A DNA stretch of 64,000 nucleotides from Phocaeicola plebeius DSM 17135 (GTDB lineage: Bacteria; Bacteroidota; Bacteroidia; Bacteroidales; Bacteroidaceae): contig NZ_DS990130.1 of NCBI RefSeq assembly GCF_000187895.1, forward strand, positions 682,001 through 746,000. The letters are read 5' to 3'. Numbering within the stretch: the stretch's first letter is position 1; each line of letters starts with the position of its first letter. The position numbers and the translations under genes are program-made. This document shows positions 15,193 through 23,880 of this stretch, piece by piece. The notes under the pieces were generated by a model. That model did not search any database. It was not told the DNA's origin and was given only the letters and a program-made list of their open reading frames with translations.

Positions 15193-15325
15193 AAAAGAGA
15201 CGCTTGGACGTTTGTAACAGAACGTCTAAGCGTCTCTTTTAAAACGCACTTGCGTTTTAGGTAAAATGTCAAAGCGTTTAAAACAAAACGTCCTTGTGTT
15301 TCGGTTGAAGCGCAAGGACGTTTTT
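15193..15325. repeat. Three-hairpin intergenic element, copy 1
   Basis: Stem 1: 15193-15212 with 15221-15240 (20 bp, one G.U). Stem 2: aaaacgca/tgcgtttt (15241-15248, 15251-15258). Linker ggtaaaatgt. Stem 3: 15285-15298 with 15311-15324, followed by T. It lies between the convergent reductase and DUF4468 genes and can end transcription both ways. A related copy is at 62991-63125. Confidence 0.8.
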
Positions 15326-15333
15326 CTATGTGA

Positions 15334-16377
15334 TTACTGACGCAGCTGAGTGTGTGTGATTTCGCCTGTATACATGGTGTATGACTTGCTGTTATCTGCT
15401 TGAATGTTAAGTGATTTCAGATCTTCAGCCGTCATTTTCTGGCTCATTGACTTCTTACATTCGATAACTGCTGTCGGTTGGGAAGCACCTTGTGCATAGA
15501 ATGAAATCTTATATTCGCTGCACTGTTCCATCAGGGCACTAAGAGCGATGCGGTCTTGTGCAATCAGCAGGTAAGCCACGTTTTTGTTGAACAATTTACC
15601 AAAACCTCCCCAGTTTTCGGCCTTGATTTCTATTTCTTCATCGTTGGCAGTCAGGGTAATGCGTCCGTTTTGCAACTGACTGTTCCAGTTGTCTGAGAAT
15701 TGTGCTACAGGCACTTCCTTCAGTTCGCCGGTCAGGGTCATGGCCGGGGTCAGAGGAGTTGCTGGAACTACAGCAGGAGCTGTTTCGTTAGCCAGTACCT
15801 TTTGTCCCAGTGCATCGGTAGCCGACTGGAAGAGCTGGTCTTTCAGGTCGATGGTCTCACGACGGAACTTTCCGCAGATAGGAGCCAGTTTGGTTTTCTT
15901 CTTGTTCAGTGCCATGTCATCGGTAATCCATTCTTCGGCAGTATATTTTTCTCCTCCGTCGCGGTTCTCGTCATACCAGTAACGGATGCGGGTCATGGTC
16001 ATGTGGCATACCCCATCAGCTACATTGATCAGATACTGGTAGTAGATGCGGGTACGGTCCAGTGAAAGTGCCGAGGAAGAGAACACAATGTATTCTTCGG
16101 CTGAGGCGGCAATGTCACCTTCTTCTTCGTTGGTGTAGACTACTCGGCTCTGCAGTTTTCCGTCAGATTTGAAGCGGTTGTTGGCCCAGTCTAGCATCTG
16201 CTGATAGAGTTGTTCTTTTGAAAGGGAAGGAGCCTTGATTTCATGATTGAAGGTTACCTTTCCATCCTCCATTGTAATCGCTCCAGCCAGATATTTCGGG
16301 TCGGAGTTGTCTTTTTTATCTTTGGCCATTCCGAACAACGGCAGGCAGGCCAATAAGATGAACAATAGTTTTTTCAT
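15334..16377 (-). CDS. DUF4468-type exported protein
   Basis: About 347 residues with a signal peptide (M-K-K-L-L-F-I-L-L-A-C-L-P-L-F-G-M-A). The part after it (residues ~40-135) fits the DUF4468 domain, a TBP-like fold common in Bacteroides: G-K-V-T-F-N-H-E-I then Q-L-Y-Q-Q-M-L-D-W-A and a strand ending R-I-R-Y-W-Y. A second domain (residues ~220-345) with I-E-I-K-A-E-N-W-G-G-F-G-K-L-F resembles a further repeat of similar fold. Periplasmic; function unknown. The start is at 16377 rather than 16389 because the signal peptide begins there. It ends next to the three-hairpin element. Confidence 0.78.
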   Translation of the reverse strand: MKKLLFILLACLPLFGMAKDKKDNSDPKYLAGAITMEDGKVTFNHEIKAPSLSKEQLYQQMLDWANNRFKSDGKLQSRVVYTNEEEGDIAASAEEYIVFSSSALSLDRTRIYYQYLINVADGVCHMTMTRIRYWYDENRDGGEKYTAEEWITDDMALNKKKTKLAPICGKFRRETIDLKDQLFQSATDALGQKVLANETAPAVVPATPLTPAMTLTGELKEVPVAQFSDNWNSQLQNGRITLTANDEEIEIKAENWGGFGKLFNKNVAYLLIAQDRIALSALMEQCSEYKISFYAQGASQPTAVIECKKSMSQKMTAEDLKSLNIQADNSKSYTMYTGEITHTQLRQ

Positions 16378-16521
16378 GATTCGTATCAAAGTTTTTTATA
16401 GTATGAAACATTATTTCTTAAAGATAGCATGTGTAAAGATAGGTATTTTTTTTAACTGCGGTGTAGGAATAGGATTTCTTATTATTTTTTTGTGAAACAA
16501 TTATACATTTCAGTAAAAACA

Positions 16522-16559
16522 ACAAAGCCCGTTTCCCTTTTCAGGAAAACAGGCTTTGT
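16522..16559 (-). terminator. Terminator of tkt-rpiB
   Basis: Arms acaaagcccgtttccc (16522-16537) and ggaaaacaggctttgt (16544-16559) form a long stem with one mismatch. On the minus strand it is followed by TGTTTTT. Confidence 0.85.
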
Positions 16560-16604
16560 ACGTATTTCTATCAAATAGAACCTCTCCGAAGCAGGAGCGG
16601 GGGA

Positions 16605-17039
16605 TTATCGAACGGGAATTTTGTCGATGCGTGCCTGATGGCGTCCGCCTTCAAAATCGGTAGTGAAGAATTCCGTCATGATCTTGTCGGCCATTGCTTC
16701 ATCAATGAAACGTCCCGGCATCACCAGTACGTTGGCATTGTTGTGCTGACGGGCCAGATGAGCGATTTCCGGAATCCAGCAAAGTGCGGCACGGATACCT
16801 TGGTGTTTGTTCAGGGTGATACCGATTCCTTCACCACTTCCGCAGATGGCAATTCCCGGATAGCATTCTCCGTTTTCTACTGCCAAAGCCAGCGGGTGAG
16901 CAAAGTCGGGATAGTCACAACTGTCGGTTGTGTAAGTTCCGAAATCTTTGTATTCCCATCCTTTGGCTTCCAGCCATTTTTTCACGTATTGTTTCAATTC
17001 AAATCCGGCATGGTCGGATGCAAGTCCTATTGTTTTCAT
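16605..17039 (-). CDS. rpiB: Ribose-5-phosphate isomerase B
   Basis: 144-residue sugar-phosphate isomerase that interconverts ribose 5-phosphate and ribulose 5-phosphate. The N-terminal motif S-D-H-A-G-F-E-L-K (residues ~8-16) and the catalytic loop I-C-G-S-G-E-G-I-G-I (about 65-74, with the active-site Cys) are those of RpiB. R-A-A-L-C and H-N-N-A-N-V-L follow as expected. Its ATG overlaps the transketolase stop (TGATG), so translation is coupled. The pair completes the non-oxidative pentose-phosphate steps needed downstream of arabinose breakdown. Confidence 0.96.
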   Translation of the reverse strand: MKTIGLASDHAGFELKQYVKKWLEAKGWEYKDFGTYTTDSCDYPDFAHPLALAVENGECYPGIAICGSGEGIGITLNKHQGIRAALCWIPEIAHLARQHNNANVLVMPGRFIDEAMADKIMTEFFTTDFEGGRHQARIDKIPVR

Positions 17040-19054
17040 CAGAGCATTTCTTTTACTTGGTTATATACATTTTCAGCAGTGAAGCCCAGTTTTTCATCCA
17101 GCACTTTGTATGGAGCAGAGAAACCGAATGATTCCAATCCCCAGATCTTGCCGTTTGCACCTACCAAACCCAACAAGTTGACTGGCAGACCAGCTGTCAG
17201 ACCAAATACTTTGGCTCCAGCCGGAAGAATGCTTTCCTGATATTCCTTGCTCTGGCTGCGGAACAAACCTTCTGACGGAACTGATACGATACGAGTCTTC
17301 ACACCGTCTTTGTGAAGCAGTTCGGCTCCAGCTACCAAGGTAGATACTTCAGAACCAGAAGCTACCATGATGACATCCGGATTTTCGTCAGAACCAGCTA
17401 CGATGTAAGCTCCCTTGGCTGCCTGTGAGTAGTCTGTACCTGCAGGCAACATGTTGATGTTCTGGCGAGACAGAATCAGAGCCGACGGAGTATCGGTATT
17501 TTCCATAGCCAGTTTCCAGCAGACAGTAGTTTCTTCTGCATCGGCCGGACGAAGTACCAGCATAGAGTTCTTACCGTGGTGGTTTTTCAGTTTTTCCATT
17601 AAGCGGATTTGTGCTTCCTGTTCTACTGGTTCGTGAGTAGGACCGTCTTCACCTACACGGAATGCATCGTGAGTCCAGATGAACTTCACAGGCAACTGCA
17701 TGAGGGCAGCCATACGTACAGCCGGCTTCATGTAGTCTGAGAATACGAAGAATGTACCGCAGGCAGCGATTACACCACCGTGCAGTGCCATACCGATACA
17801 GCAGCAAGCCATAGTCAGTTCGGCTACTCCGGCCTGGAAGAAGGCACCGCTGAAGTCACCGTTTACAAATGCATGAGTCTTTTTCAAGAAACCGTCAGTC
17901 TTGTCAGAGTTAGACAAGTCGGCAGAAGCACAGATCATGTTAGGAACCTGCTGTGCCAATGCGCCCAATACAGCTGCAGATGCGTTACGAGTAGCATCGT
18001 TTGCTTTCTGCTGGATACCAGCCCAGTCTACTTTCGGAGCTGCTCCGCTGAACCATTCTTTCTGTTGAGCGGCTTTTTCTGGATTAGCTGCAGCCCATGC
18101 AGCTTCTTCTTCATGACGTGCAGCTACGATAGCTTTCAGTTCTTCTTCACGTTTTGCGTAAATTTCTTTTACGTCATCGAAGATAACAAACGGATTTTCA
18201 GGGTCAGCACCCAAGTTGATCATGGTGTTCTTGTAAGCGTCGCCACCCAGAGGAGCACCGTGAGTCTTACAATTGTGTTCGTATGAAGAGTTATCGTCCT
18301 TGCGGGCACCCTTACCCATGATACATTTACCGATAATCAGCGTCGGGCGTTTGCTTTCTGCTTTTGCAGCATCCAGAGCAGTACGGATTTGTTCGCAGTC
18401 GTTACCGTTGATTTCGATGACATTCCATCCCCATGCACGGTATTTCATGGCTGTATCTTCAGAGATAACATCCTTTGTTTCTGTAGAAAGCTGGATGTCA
18501 TTTGAGTCATAGAACATGATCAGGTTGTCCAGACCCAGGTGACCGGCAATACGGCCTGCACCCTGAGAAATTTCTTCCTGAATACCACCGTCAGAGATAT
18601 AAGCGTAGATAGTTTCTTTATTGAAAGTAGGATTACCCGTACGAGCTGCAAGGAATTTGGCAGCGATGGCAGCACCTACAGCAAATACATGTCCCTGTCC
18701 CAGCGGGCCAGAAGTGTTCTCAATGCCGCGCATTACGTCCACTTCAGGATGTCCCGGAGTAGGAGAGCCCCACTGACGTAATTGTTTTAATTCGTCTAAT
18801 GTAAATTTACCGATAAGAGCCAATTGTGAATATAACATCGGTGACATGTGGCCCGGATCCAGGAAGAAGCGGTCGCGACCTTCCCATTTCGGGTTCTGAG
18901 GGTCATACTGCAGATACTCTGCATACAAGACATTGATGAAATCGGCTCCACCCATTGCACCTCCGGGGTGTCCAGACTTTGCTTTTTCAACCATTGAAGC
19001 AGCCAAAATACGAATATTGTCAGCAGCGTGGTTCATTACTTGTTTGCTGTTCAT
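17039..19054 (-). CDS. tkt: Transketolase
   Basis: About 671 residues. TPP enzyme that transfers two-carbon units between sugar phosphates. Visible motifs: K-S-G-H-P-G-G-A-M-G near residue 26, the TPP/metal motif S-D-G-G-I-Q-E-E (about 154-161) through Y-D-S-N-D-I-Q-L-S, and the pyrimidine domain with D-S-F-R-type segment T-H-D-A-F-R-V-G-E-D-G-P-T-H-E-P. The start is at 19054 (M-N-S-K-Q-V-M); the longer frame would run into the 5' leader downstream of the clear promoter at 19127-19158. First gene of a tkt-rpiB operon lying beside, but separately promoted from, the arabinose genes. Confidence 0.96.
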   Translation of the reverse strand: MNSKQVMNHAADNIRILAASMVEKAKSGHPGGAMGGADFINVLYAEYLQYDPQNPKWEGRDRFFLDPGHMSPMLYSQLALIGKFTLDELKQLRQWGSPTPGHPEVDVMRGIENTSGPLGQGHVFAVGAAIAAKFLAARTGNPTFNKETIYAYISDGGIQEEISQGAGRIAGHLGLDNLIMFYDSNDIQLSTETKDVISEDTAMKYRAWGWNVIEINGNDCEQIRTALDAAKAESKRPTLIIGKCIMGKGARKDDNSSYEHNCKTHGAPLGGDAYKNTMINLGADPENPFVIFDDVKEIYAKREEELKAIVAARHEEEAAWAAANPEKAAQQKEWFSGAAPKVDWAGIQQKANDATRNASAAVLGALAQQVPNMICASADLSNSDKTDGFLKKTHAFVNGDFSGAFFQAGVAELTMACCCIGMALHGGVIAACGTFFVFSDYMKPAVRMAALMQLPVKFIWTHDAFRVGEDGPTHEPVEQEAQIRLMEKLKNHHGKNSMLVLRPADAEETTVCWKLAMENTDTPSALILSRQNINMLPAGTDYSQAAKGAYIVAGSDENPDVIMVASGSEVSTLVAGAELLHKDGVKTRIVSVPSEGLFRSQSKEYQESILPAGAKVFGLTAGLPVNLLGLVGANGKIWGLESFGFSAPYKVLDEKLGFTAENVYNQVKEML

Positions 19055-19126
19055 ATAACTAAATTTTGATTTGTATGCTACATAAAATACGGGTGGCACA
19101 AGTCACCCGCTTTTTGAAATTATGAG

Positions 19127-19158
19127 CAAAGGTATGACATTTATATGTAAATTACAAA
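19127..19158 (-). promoter_or_regulatory. Promoter of tkt-rpiB
   Basis: Minus strand TTTG (19155-19158), 20 bp, TACCTTTG (19127-19134): a near-perfect Bacteroidetes promoter. A GC-rich hairpin (cgggtg/cacccg, 19090-19109) lies in the resulting 5' leader. Confidence 0.85.
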
Positions 19159-19188
19159 GTGGAAGTAACTTATTTATTTTACATTTTT

Positions 19189-20784
19189 TTACTTCTTGTA
19201 TTTTACCGCAGCCTCTTCTACCGGCAGACAAGCCTTGTAATTTTCAATATAAGCATTGAATCCGGCTACGTCTTCTGCGGTAGGAGATACCTCCACGCCA
19301 GCATTTCCGGCAAACACTTTTTCGTCGAGGAAGTCAGCCAGTGACTGCTTCTTGTCATTGTTTACCAGATAAGAACCTAACAGGGCAATACCCCATGCAC
19401 CACCTTCTCCTGCAGTTTCCATCACAGAAATCGGTGAGTTGATGGCTGCTGCAAGAACTCTCTGACCTACACCTTTGGTACGGAACAGACCTCCGTGACC
19501 TGTGATGCGGTCTACTTTGATTTTTTCTTCGTTGAAGAGAATGTCATTTCCAATCTTAAGTACGCCTACTGATGCATACAAGTGTGCACGCATAAAGTTG
19601 GCCAGGTTGAATTTATCGCTTGCTGTACGTACGAATAACGGACGTCCTTCTGTTAGGCCGGTTACAGGTTCGCCTGAGAAATAGTTGTACGAAATCAGTC
19701 CGCCGCAGTCTGCATCACCTGCCAGTGCGTGGTTGTACAGCTTGCCGAAAATTTCGTCCATATCTACCGGCATACCCATCAGTTCCTGGTATTCCTTGAA
19801 CAGGTTTACCCATGCATTCAGGTCGGAAGTACAGTTGTTGCAGTGTACCATGGCTACCAGGCTTCCGTCAGGAGTAGTTACCATGTCAATCATTTCGTAT
19901 GGTTTTGACAGGTCTTTTTCCAGTACGATCATAGAGAAAGAAGAAGTTCCAGCCGATACATTACCCGTGCGCTGTTTTACAGCATTGGTAGCCACCATAC
20001 CTGTTCCTGCATCACCTTCCGGTGGACAAACAGGTACACCTGCTTTCAGATGGCCTGATACGTCGAGTTTCTTGGCACCTTCTTCAGTCAGGCAACCAGC
20101 ATTTTCTCCTGCCAGCAATACTTTCGGCAGAATGTCTGTCAGTTTCCAGCTGTATCCGTAAGGAGCTACTAACTTGTCGAATTTTTCAATCATTTCGGCA
20201 GAGTAGTTCTTTGTCTCAGGGTCGATAGGAAGCATACCAGAAGCATCACCGATACCCAGAACTTTTTCGCCGGTAATCTGCCAGTGTACGTAACCTGCCA
20301 ATGTAGTGAAGAAAGTGATGTCCTTCACGTGTTCTTCCTTGTTCAGGATAGCCTGATAGAGGTGAGAGATACTCCATCTCAACGGAATGTTGTAGACAAA
20401 GAGTTCAGACAGTTCGGCAGCTGCTTTGCCAGTGTTGGTATTTCTCCATGTACGGAACGGTACGAGGATTTCTTCTTTATCGTTGAAAGCCATGTAACCG
20501 TGCATCATGGCACTGATACCGATGGCTGCCAAGTTTTCTATTTCGATGCCGTACTGGCTTTTTACGTTTGCGCGAAGATCAGCATAGCAGTCCTGCACAC
20601 CAGCCCAGATAGCTTCAATGCTGTAGGTCCAAAGACCATCTACCAGCTGGTTTTCCCAGGTGTGACTTCCCTGAGCAATAGGTTTATTTTCCTGGTCAAT
20701 CAGGACAGCTTTGATTCGGGTAGAACCGAATTCAATACCCAAAATGGCTTTACCTGCCTCAATGGTTGACTTTGCATCTTTCAT
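19189..20784 (-). CDS. araB: FGGY-family pentulose kinase, L-ribulokinase role
   Basis: 531 residues. Sugar kinase of the FGGY family. The first ATP/sugar domain starts I-L-G-I-E-F-G-S-T-R-I-K-A; the second has G-N-V-S-A-G-T-S-S-F-S-M and the C-terminal G-G-L-F-R-T-K-G-V-G-Q. Position after araA and araD in an arabinose cluster points to phosphorylation of L-ribulose to L-ribulose 5-phosphate; by sequence alone it could pass for a xylulokinase. It is last in the cluster, 108 bp after araA. A terminator-like hairpin (20833-20872) lies in between, so its expression may be lower than that of araA. Confidence 0.87.
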   Translation of the reverse strand: MKDAKSTIEAGKAILGIEFGSTRIKAVLIDQENKPIAQGSHTWENQLVDGLWTYSIEAIWAGVQDCYADLRANVKSQYGIEIENLAAIGISAMMHGYMAFNDKEEILVPFRTWRNTNTGKAAAELSELFVYNIPLRWSISHLYQAILNKEEHVKDITFFTTLAGYVHWQITGEKVLGIGDASGMLPIDPETKNYSAEMIEKFDKLVAPYGYSWKLTDILPKVLLAGENAGCLTEEGAKKLDVSGHLKAGVPVCPPEGDAGTGMVATNAVKQRTGNVSAGTSSFSMIVLEKDLSKPYEMIDMVTTPDGSLVAMVHCNNCTSDLNAWVNLFKEYQELMGMPVDMDEIFGKLYNHALAGDADCGGLISYNYFSGEPVTGLTEGRPLFVRTASDKFNLANFMRAHLYASVGVLKIGNDILFNEEKIKVDRITGHGGLFRTKGVGQRVLAAAINSPISVMETAGEGGAWGIALLGSYLVNNDKKQSLADFLDEKVFAGNAGVEVSPTAEDVAGFNAYIENYKACLPVEEAAVKYKK

Positions 20785-20832
20785 ATTAAAAATCGATTAG
20801 TTAAAGTGAAAAATAAGGCAATATTAAAAAAT

Positions 20833-20872
20833 AAAAGTGCTGCCAGAAAGAAATCTTCTGTCCAGCACTTTT
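20833..20872 (-). terminator. Intercistronic hairpin between araA and araB
   Basis: Arms aaaagtgctg/cagcactttt (20833-20842, 20863-20872) with inner cagaa/ttctg. On the minus strand TATTTTTTAA follows, so it resembles a true terminator although araB lies beyond it. No promoter is obvious between it and araB. Confidence 0.7.
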
Positions 20873-20892
20873 AAGATATACTTGATTAAGTA

Positions 20893-22419
20893 TTAGCAAA
20901 GAGCTTTGTTCAGCATGTAGTATACTTCGTTCATGCGAAGTTCTTTCTTGAAGCTGTCGATGGTAGTATCTTTGTTGATATGTACCATTTCGATTCCAGC
21001 GATTTCTGCATAGTCTTCCCAGTATTCTGCAGTCAGGTCGTATGAGAAGCAAGAGTGGTGAGTACCACCAGCCAAAATCCATGCACCCGCACCGATTTCG
21101 AAGTTAGGCATCGGTTTCCAAAGTGCAGAAGCAACCGGCAATTTCGGCAGTGGTTTCGGTTCGATACATTCTACGTCGTTTACAATCAGACGGAAGCGGT
21201 TGCCCATGTCTACTACAGTAGCAGTGCATCCTGTACCTACCTTAGAAGTGAAGACAAGACGTGCAGTCTGGCTCTTACGTACACCGATACCGAGGAAGTG
21301 TACTTCCAGACGAGGTTTCTTAGCTGCAATCATTGGACAAACTTCCAACATGTGAGCCTGAAGGATAGAGCTGTTTTCACCGTCGAAGTTCAGTGTGTAG
21401 TCTTCCAGGAAAGAACATCCGTTAGGCAATCCCTGGTTCATAACCCATACTGTACGATACAAAGCAGCTGATTTCCAGTCACCTTCTGCACCGAAACCAT
21501 ATCCTTCTGCCATCAGGCGTTGTGAAGCCAATCCCGGAATCTGGTCGAAGTAGCTTCCGTCAGTCTGACCCAGGTCGTCGAAGTTAGTAGTGAAACCTTT
21601 GGCACCTTTAGCTTTCAGGATAGCACGCAGAGCCAATTCAGCTTTAGCTGCGTTCCATACTTTCTGGTATGCTTCAGAAGCTTTGTCTTCCAGTGCTGCA
21701 TCGTGGTCGTATTCATTGAAGTAAGTTTTTACAAGAGCTTCTACCTCTTCGTCTTTTACTTCTTTGTGATAGCTCATCAGTTCGCTTACCGGACAGTAGT
21801 CTACGTGGTAACCCATGCGCTGTTCAGCTTCTACCTTGTCACCGTCAGTAACAGCTACGTTGTTCATCTGGTCGCCGAAACGCAGAATCAGCATATCCTG
21901 AGAATCTGCCCATGCAGCACATACGCGCATCCATACAGCAATTTTAGACAATGTGTTTTCATCTTTCCAATAGCCAACTACTACTTTGCGGCGTACGCGC
22001 ATACGAGCGCAGATGTGACCAAATTCACGGTCACCGTGAGCAGACTGGTTCAGGTTCATGAAGTCCATGTCCATGGTATCCCAAGGAATTTCCTTGTTGA
22101 ACTGAGTGTGCAGGTGGAGCAACGGTTTCTTTAACTGCTGTAAGCCGTGAATCCACATTTTGGCAGGAGAGAAAGTATGCATCCAAGTGATTACACCGAT
22201 ACATTTTTCTTCGTTGTTGGCTGCTTTGAACACTGCTTCTACTTCTTTAGAAGAGTTGGCAGTTCCTTTATATACTACTTTTACAGGCAATTTGCCGCTG
22301 GCATTCAAACCTGCTACCATTTCGTTGCTGTGTGCGTCTACTGCGATAACTGCATCGCCTCCGTAAAGGAGCTGAGCTCCGGTTACGAACCATACTTCAT
22401 ATTGATCAAATGCGTTCAT
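20893..22419 (-). CDS. araA: L-arabinose isomerase
   Basis: 508-residue metal-dependent isomerase converting L-arabinose to L-ribulose, cytoplasmic. All active-site neighbourhoods known from E. coli AraA are visible: G-F-G-A-E-G-D-W-K (first Glu), F-L-E-D-Y-T (second Glu), A-H-M-L-E-V-C-P (His) and G-T-H-H-S-C-F-S-Y (His). The N-terminus has the expected V-W-F-V-T-G-A-Q-L-L-Y-G. It lies between araD (40 bp) and araB in the arabinose operon. Confidence 0.97.
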   Translation of the reverse strand: MNAFDQYEVWFVTGAQLLYGGDAVIAVDAHSNEMVAGLNASGKLPVKVVYKGTANSSKEVEAVFKAANNEEKCIGVITWMHTFSPAKMWIHGLQQLKKPLLHLHTQFNKEIPWDTMDMDFMNLNQSAHGDREFGHICARMRVRRKVVVGYWKDENTLSKIAVWMRVCAAWADSQDMLILRFGDQMNNVAVTDGDKVEAEQRMGYHVDYCPVSELMSYHKEVKDEEVEALVKTYFNEYDHDAALEDKASEAYQKVWNAAKAELALRAILKAKGAKGFTTNFDDLGQTDGSYFDQIPGLASQRLMAEGYGFGAEGDWKSAALYRTVWVMNQGLPNGCSFLEDYTLNFDGENSSILQAHMLEVCPMIAAKKPRLEVHFLGIGVRKSQTARLVFTSKVGTGCTATVVDMGNRFRLIVNDVECIEPKPLPKLPVASALWKPMPNFEIGAGAWILAGGTHHSCFSYDLTAEYWEDYAEIAGIEMVHINKDTTIDSFKKELRMNEVYYMLNKALC

Positions 22420-22459
22420 AGTGATTTTATGTTTTTATTTGGTTGGATATTTGTTTATG

Positions 22460-23149
22460 TTATTTTTTCTGTCCGTAATAAGCGTTCGGACCGTGCTTGC
22501 GGCTGAAGTGTTTTTCTACCAGCAGCTGATTCATGGTCAGGTGTGGGTTGACAGCATAAGCAATGCTGGCCATTTTGGCTACCTGTTCCATAACTACGGC
22601 ATTGTGAACGGCATCGTGAGCATCCTTACCCCATGAGAAAGGACCATGGTTCTTTACGAGTACGCCCGGGGTATGTACCGGATTCATGCCTTCAAAACGT
22701 TTCACGATTACGTTACCTGTTTCCATTTCGTAAGCTCCCTTCACTTCTTCTTCTGTCATGTCGGCAGTGCAGGGGATGGCTTCGTGGAAATAGTCGGCGT
22801 GAGTCGTTCCGATGTTCGGAATATCGCAGCCTGCTTGTGCCCATGCGGTAGCGTAGGTAGAATGTGTATGTACCACACCTCCGATTTCAGGAAAAGCTTT
22901 GTACAATACAAGGTGAGTCGGTGTGTCGCTTGAGGGACGTAAGTTTCCTTCTACCACGTTTCCTTCCAGGTCGACTACTACCATGTCTTCTGCTTTCATT
23001 TCATCGTAAGACACTCCACTGGGTTTGATAATCACCAGTCCGCTTTCACGGTCGATGGCTGATACGTTTCCCCACGTGAAAATAACCAGTCCGTGTTTCA
23101 CCAAATCCAGGTTGGCATGAAACACTTCTTCTTTCAGTGCTTCTAACAT
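22460..23149 (-). CDS. araD: L-ribulose-5-phosphate 4-epimerase
   Basis: 229 residues. Class II aldolase-like epimerase making D-xylulose 5-phosphate from L-ribulose 5-phosphate, the last step before the pentose-phosphate pathway. Zinc ligands are visible in V-V-H-T-H-S-T-Y-A and K-N-H-G-P-F-S-W-G. The family segments F-T-W-G-N-V-S, K-P-S-G-V-S-Y and H-A-D-Y-F-H are also present. Start taken at ATG 23149; the longer frame overlaps araR by about 86 bp. The stop of araR is 4 bp upstream. Confidence 0.95.
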   Translation of the reverse strand: MLEALKEEVFHANLDLVKHGLVIFTWGNVSAIDRESGLVIIKPSGVSYDEMKAEDMVVVDLEGNVVEGNLRPSSDTPTHLVLYKAFPEIGGVVHTHSTYATAWAQAGCDIPNIGTTHADYFHEAIPCTADMTEEEVKGAYEMETGNVIVKRFEGMNPVHTPGVLVKNHGPFSWGKDAHDAVHNAVVMEQVAKMASIAYAVNPHLTMNQLLVEKHFSRKHGPNAYYGQKK

Positions 23150-23153
23150 ATTC

Positions 23154-23831
23154 TTAAAGTTTGAATTTCGGATCTTTCTGATAAGCCTTGTCATTGAATT
23201 TGTAGAGAGAGGCTCCTCTTCTTGATCCAGTTTTATCAATTTTATCAGTTTTTTCTATAAATCCCATCTCTGCAATACGTTTGCGGAAATTTCGTTTGTC
23301 CATCGGTTCACCGTAAATCGCTTCGTACAAACTTTGAAGCTGCGTCAGGGTGAACAGTTCTGGCAAGAGGTTGAAGCCTATAGGTGCCCTTGAGGCTTTT
23401 TGCTTCATGATGGCACGAGCTTTCTCGACCATTTCATTGTGGTCAAAAATCAGGTCGGGCAATTCATTGATGTTTACCCAGAAAGCATTGTGCTGTTGCA
23501 CCAGCTCACGGTCATATTCATTGATATTGATTAAGGCATAATAAGCCAGTGAAATAACTCGCTCGCCCGGATCGCGGTCTACAGCTCCGAATGCGCCAAT
23601 CTGGTCCATGTATACATTTTCCAGTCCGGTCAGTTCACTTAATACGCGTTTGGCTGCATCATCAGCACTTTCGTTTTCCTGAATGAAGCCTCCCATCAGC
23701 GACCATTGTCCCATTGCAGGTTCGAAGTTTCTTTTGAGCAGCAATAGATTCAGTTCGCCTTTGTCGAATCCGAAGATAATACAGTCGATTCCGACATAAA
23801 ATTTGGGATTATGATTATAGTATGTGGTCAT
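23154..23831 (-). CDS. araR: NUDIX-type arabinose regulator AraR (NrtR family)
   Basis: 225 residues: an N-terminal NUDIX domain (about 1-140) and a C-terminal winged helix (about 160-222, [10 protein letters not shown] through [13 protein letters not shown]). The Nudix box G-G-F-I-Q-E-N-E-(7)-R-V-L-S-E-L-T-G-L has Val and Leu where two of the catalytic glutamates of R-E-U-x-E-E should be, so hydrolase activity is unlikely. This is the pattern of NrtR-type regulators, and a member of this family is established as the L-arabinose regulator of Bacteroides thetaiotaomicron. Encoded between galM and araD in the operon it presumably controls, with candidate operators at 25065-25081, 27039-27055 and 27080-27095. 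Confidence 0.9.
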   Translation of the reverse strand: MTTYYNHNPKFYVGIDCIIFGFDKGELNLLLLKRNFEPAMGQWSLMGGFIQENESADDAAKRVLSELTGLENVYMDQIGAFGAVDRDPGERVISLAYYALININEYDRELVQQHNAFWVNINELPDLIFDHNEMVEKARAIMKQKASRAPIGFNLLPELFTLTQLQSLYEAIYGEPMDKRNFRKRIAEMGFIEKTDKIDKTGSRRGASLYKFNDKAYQKDPKFKL

Positions 23832-23880
23832 GAAGTTCGTGACTTTTGGTTCTTTACAACTTGGTTTCTTTTGGTCTTTG

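Noticed and set aside
19189..20784. Reading araB as a xylulokinase gene of a xylose pathway
   Set aside because: Neighbouring araA, araD and AraR and the absence of xylose isomerase favour L-ribulokinase, though sequence alone does not decide.
20801..21082. Minus-strand ORF of 93 codons overlapping the end of araA
   Set aside because: It lies in another frame of the araA 3' end and the terminator hairpin; no family resemblance.
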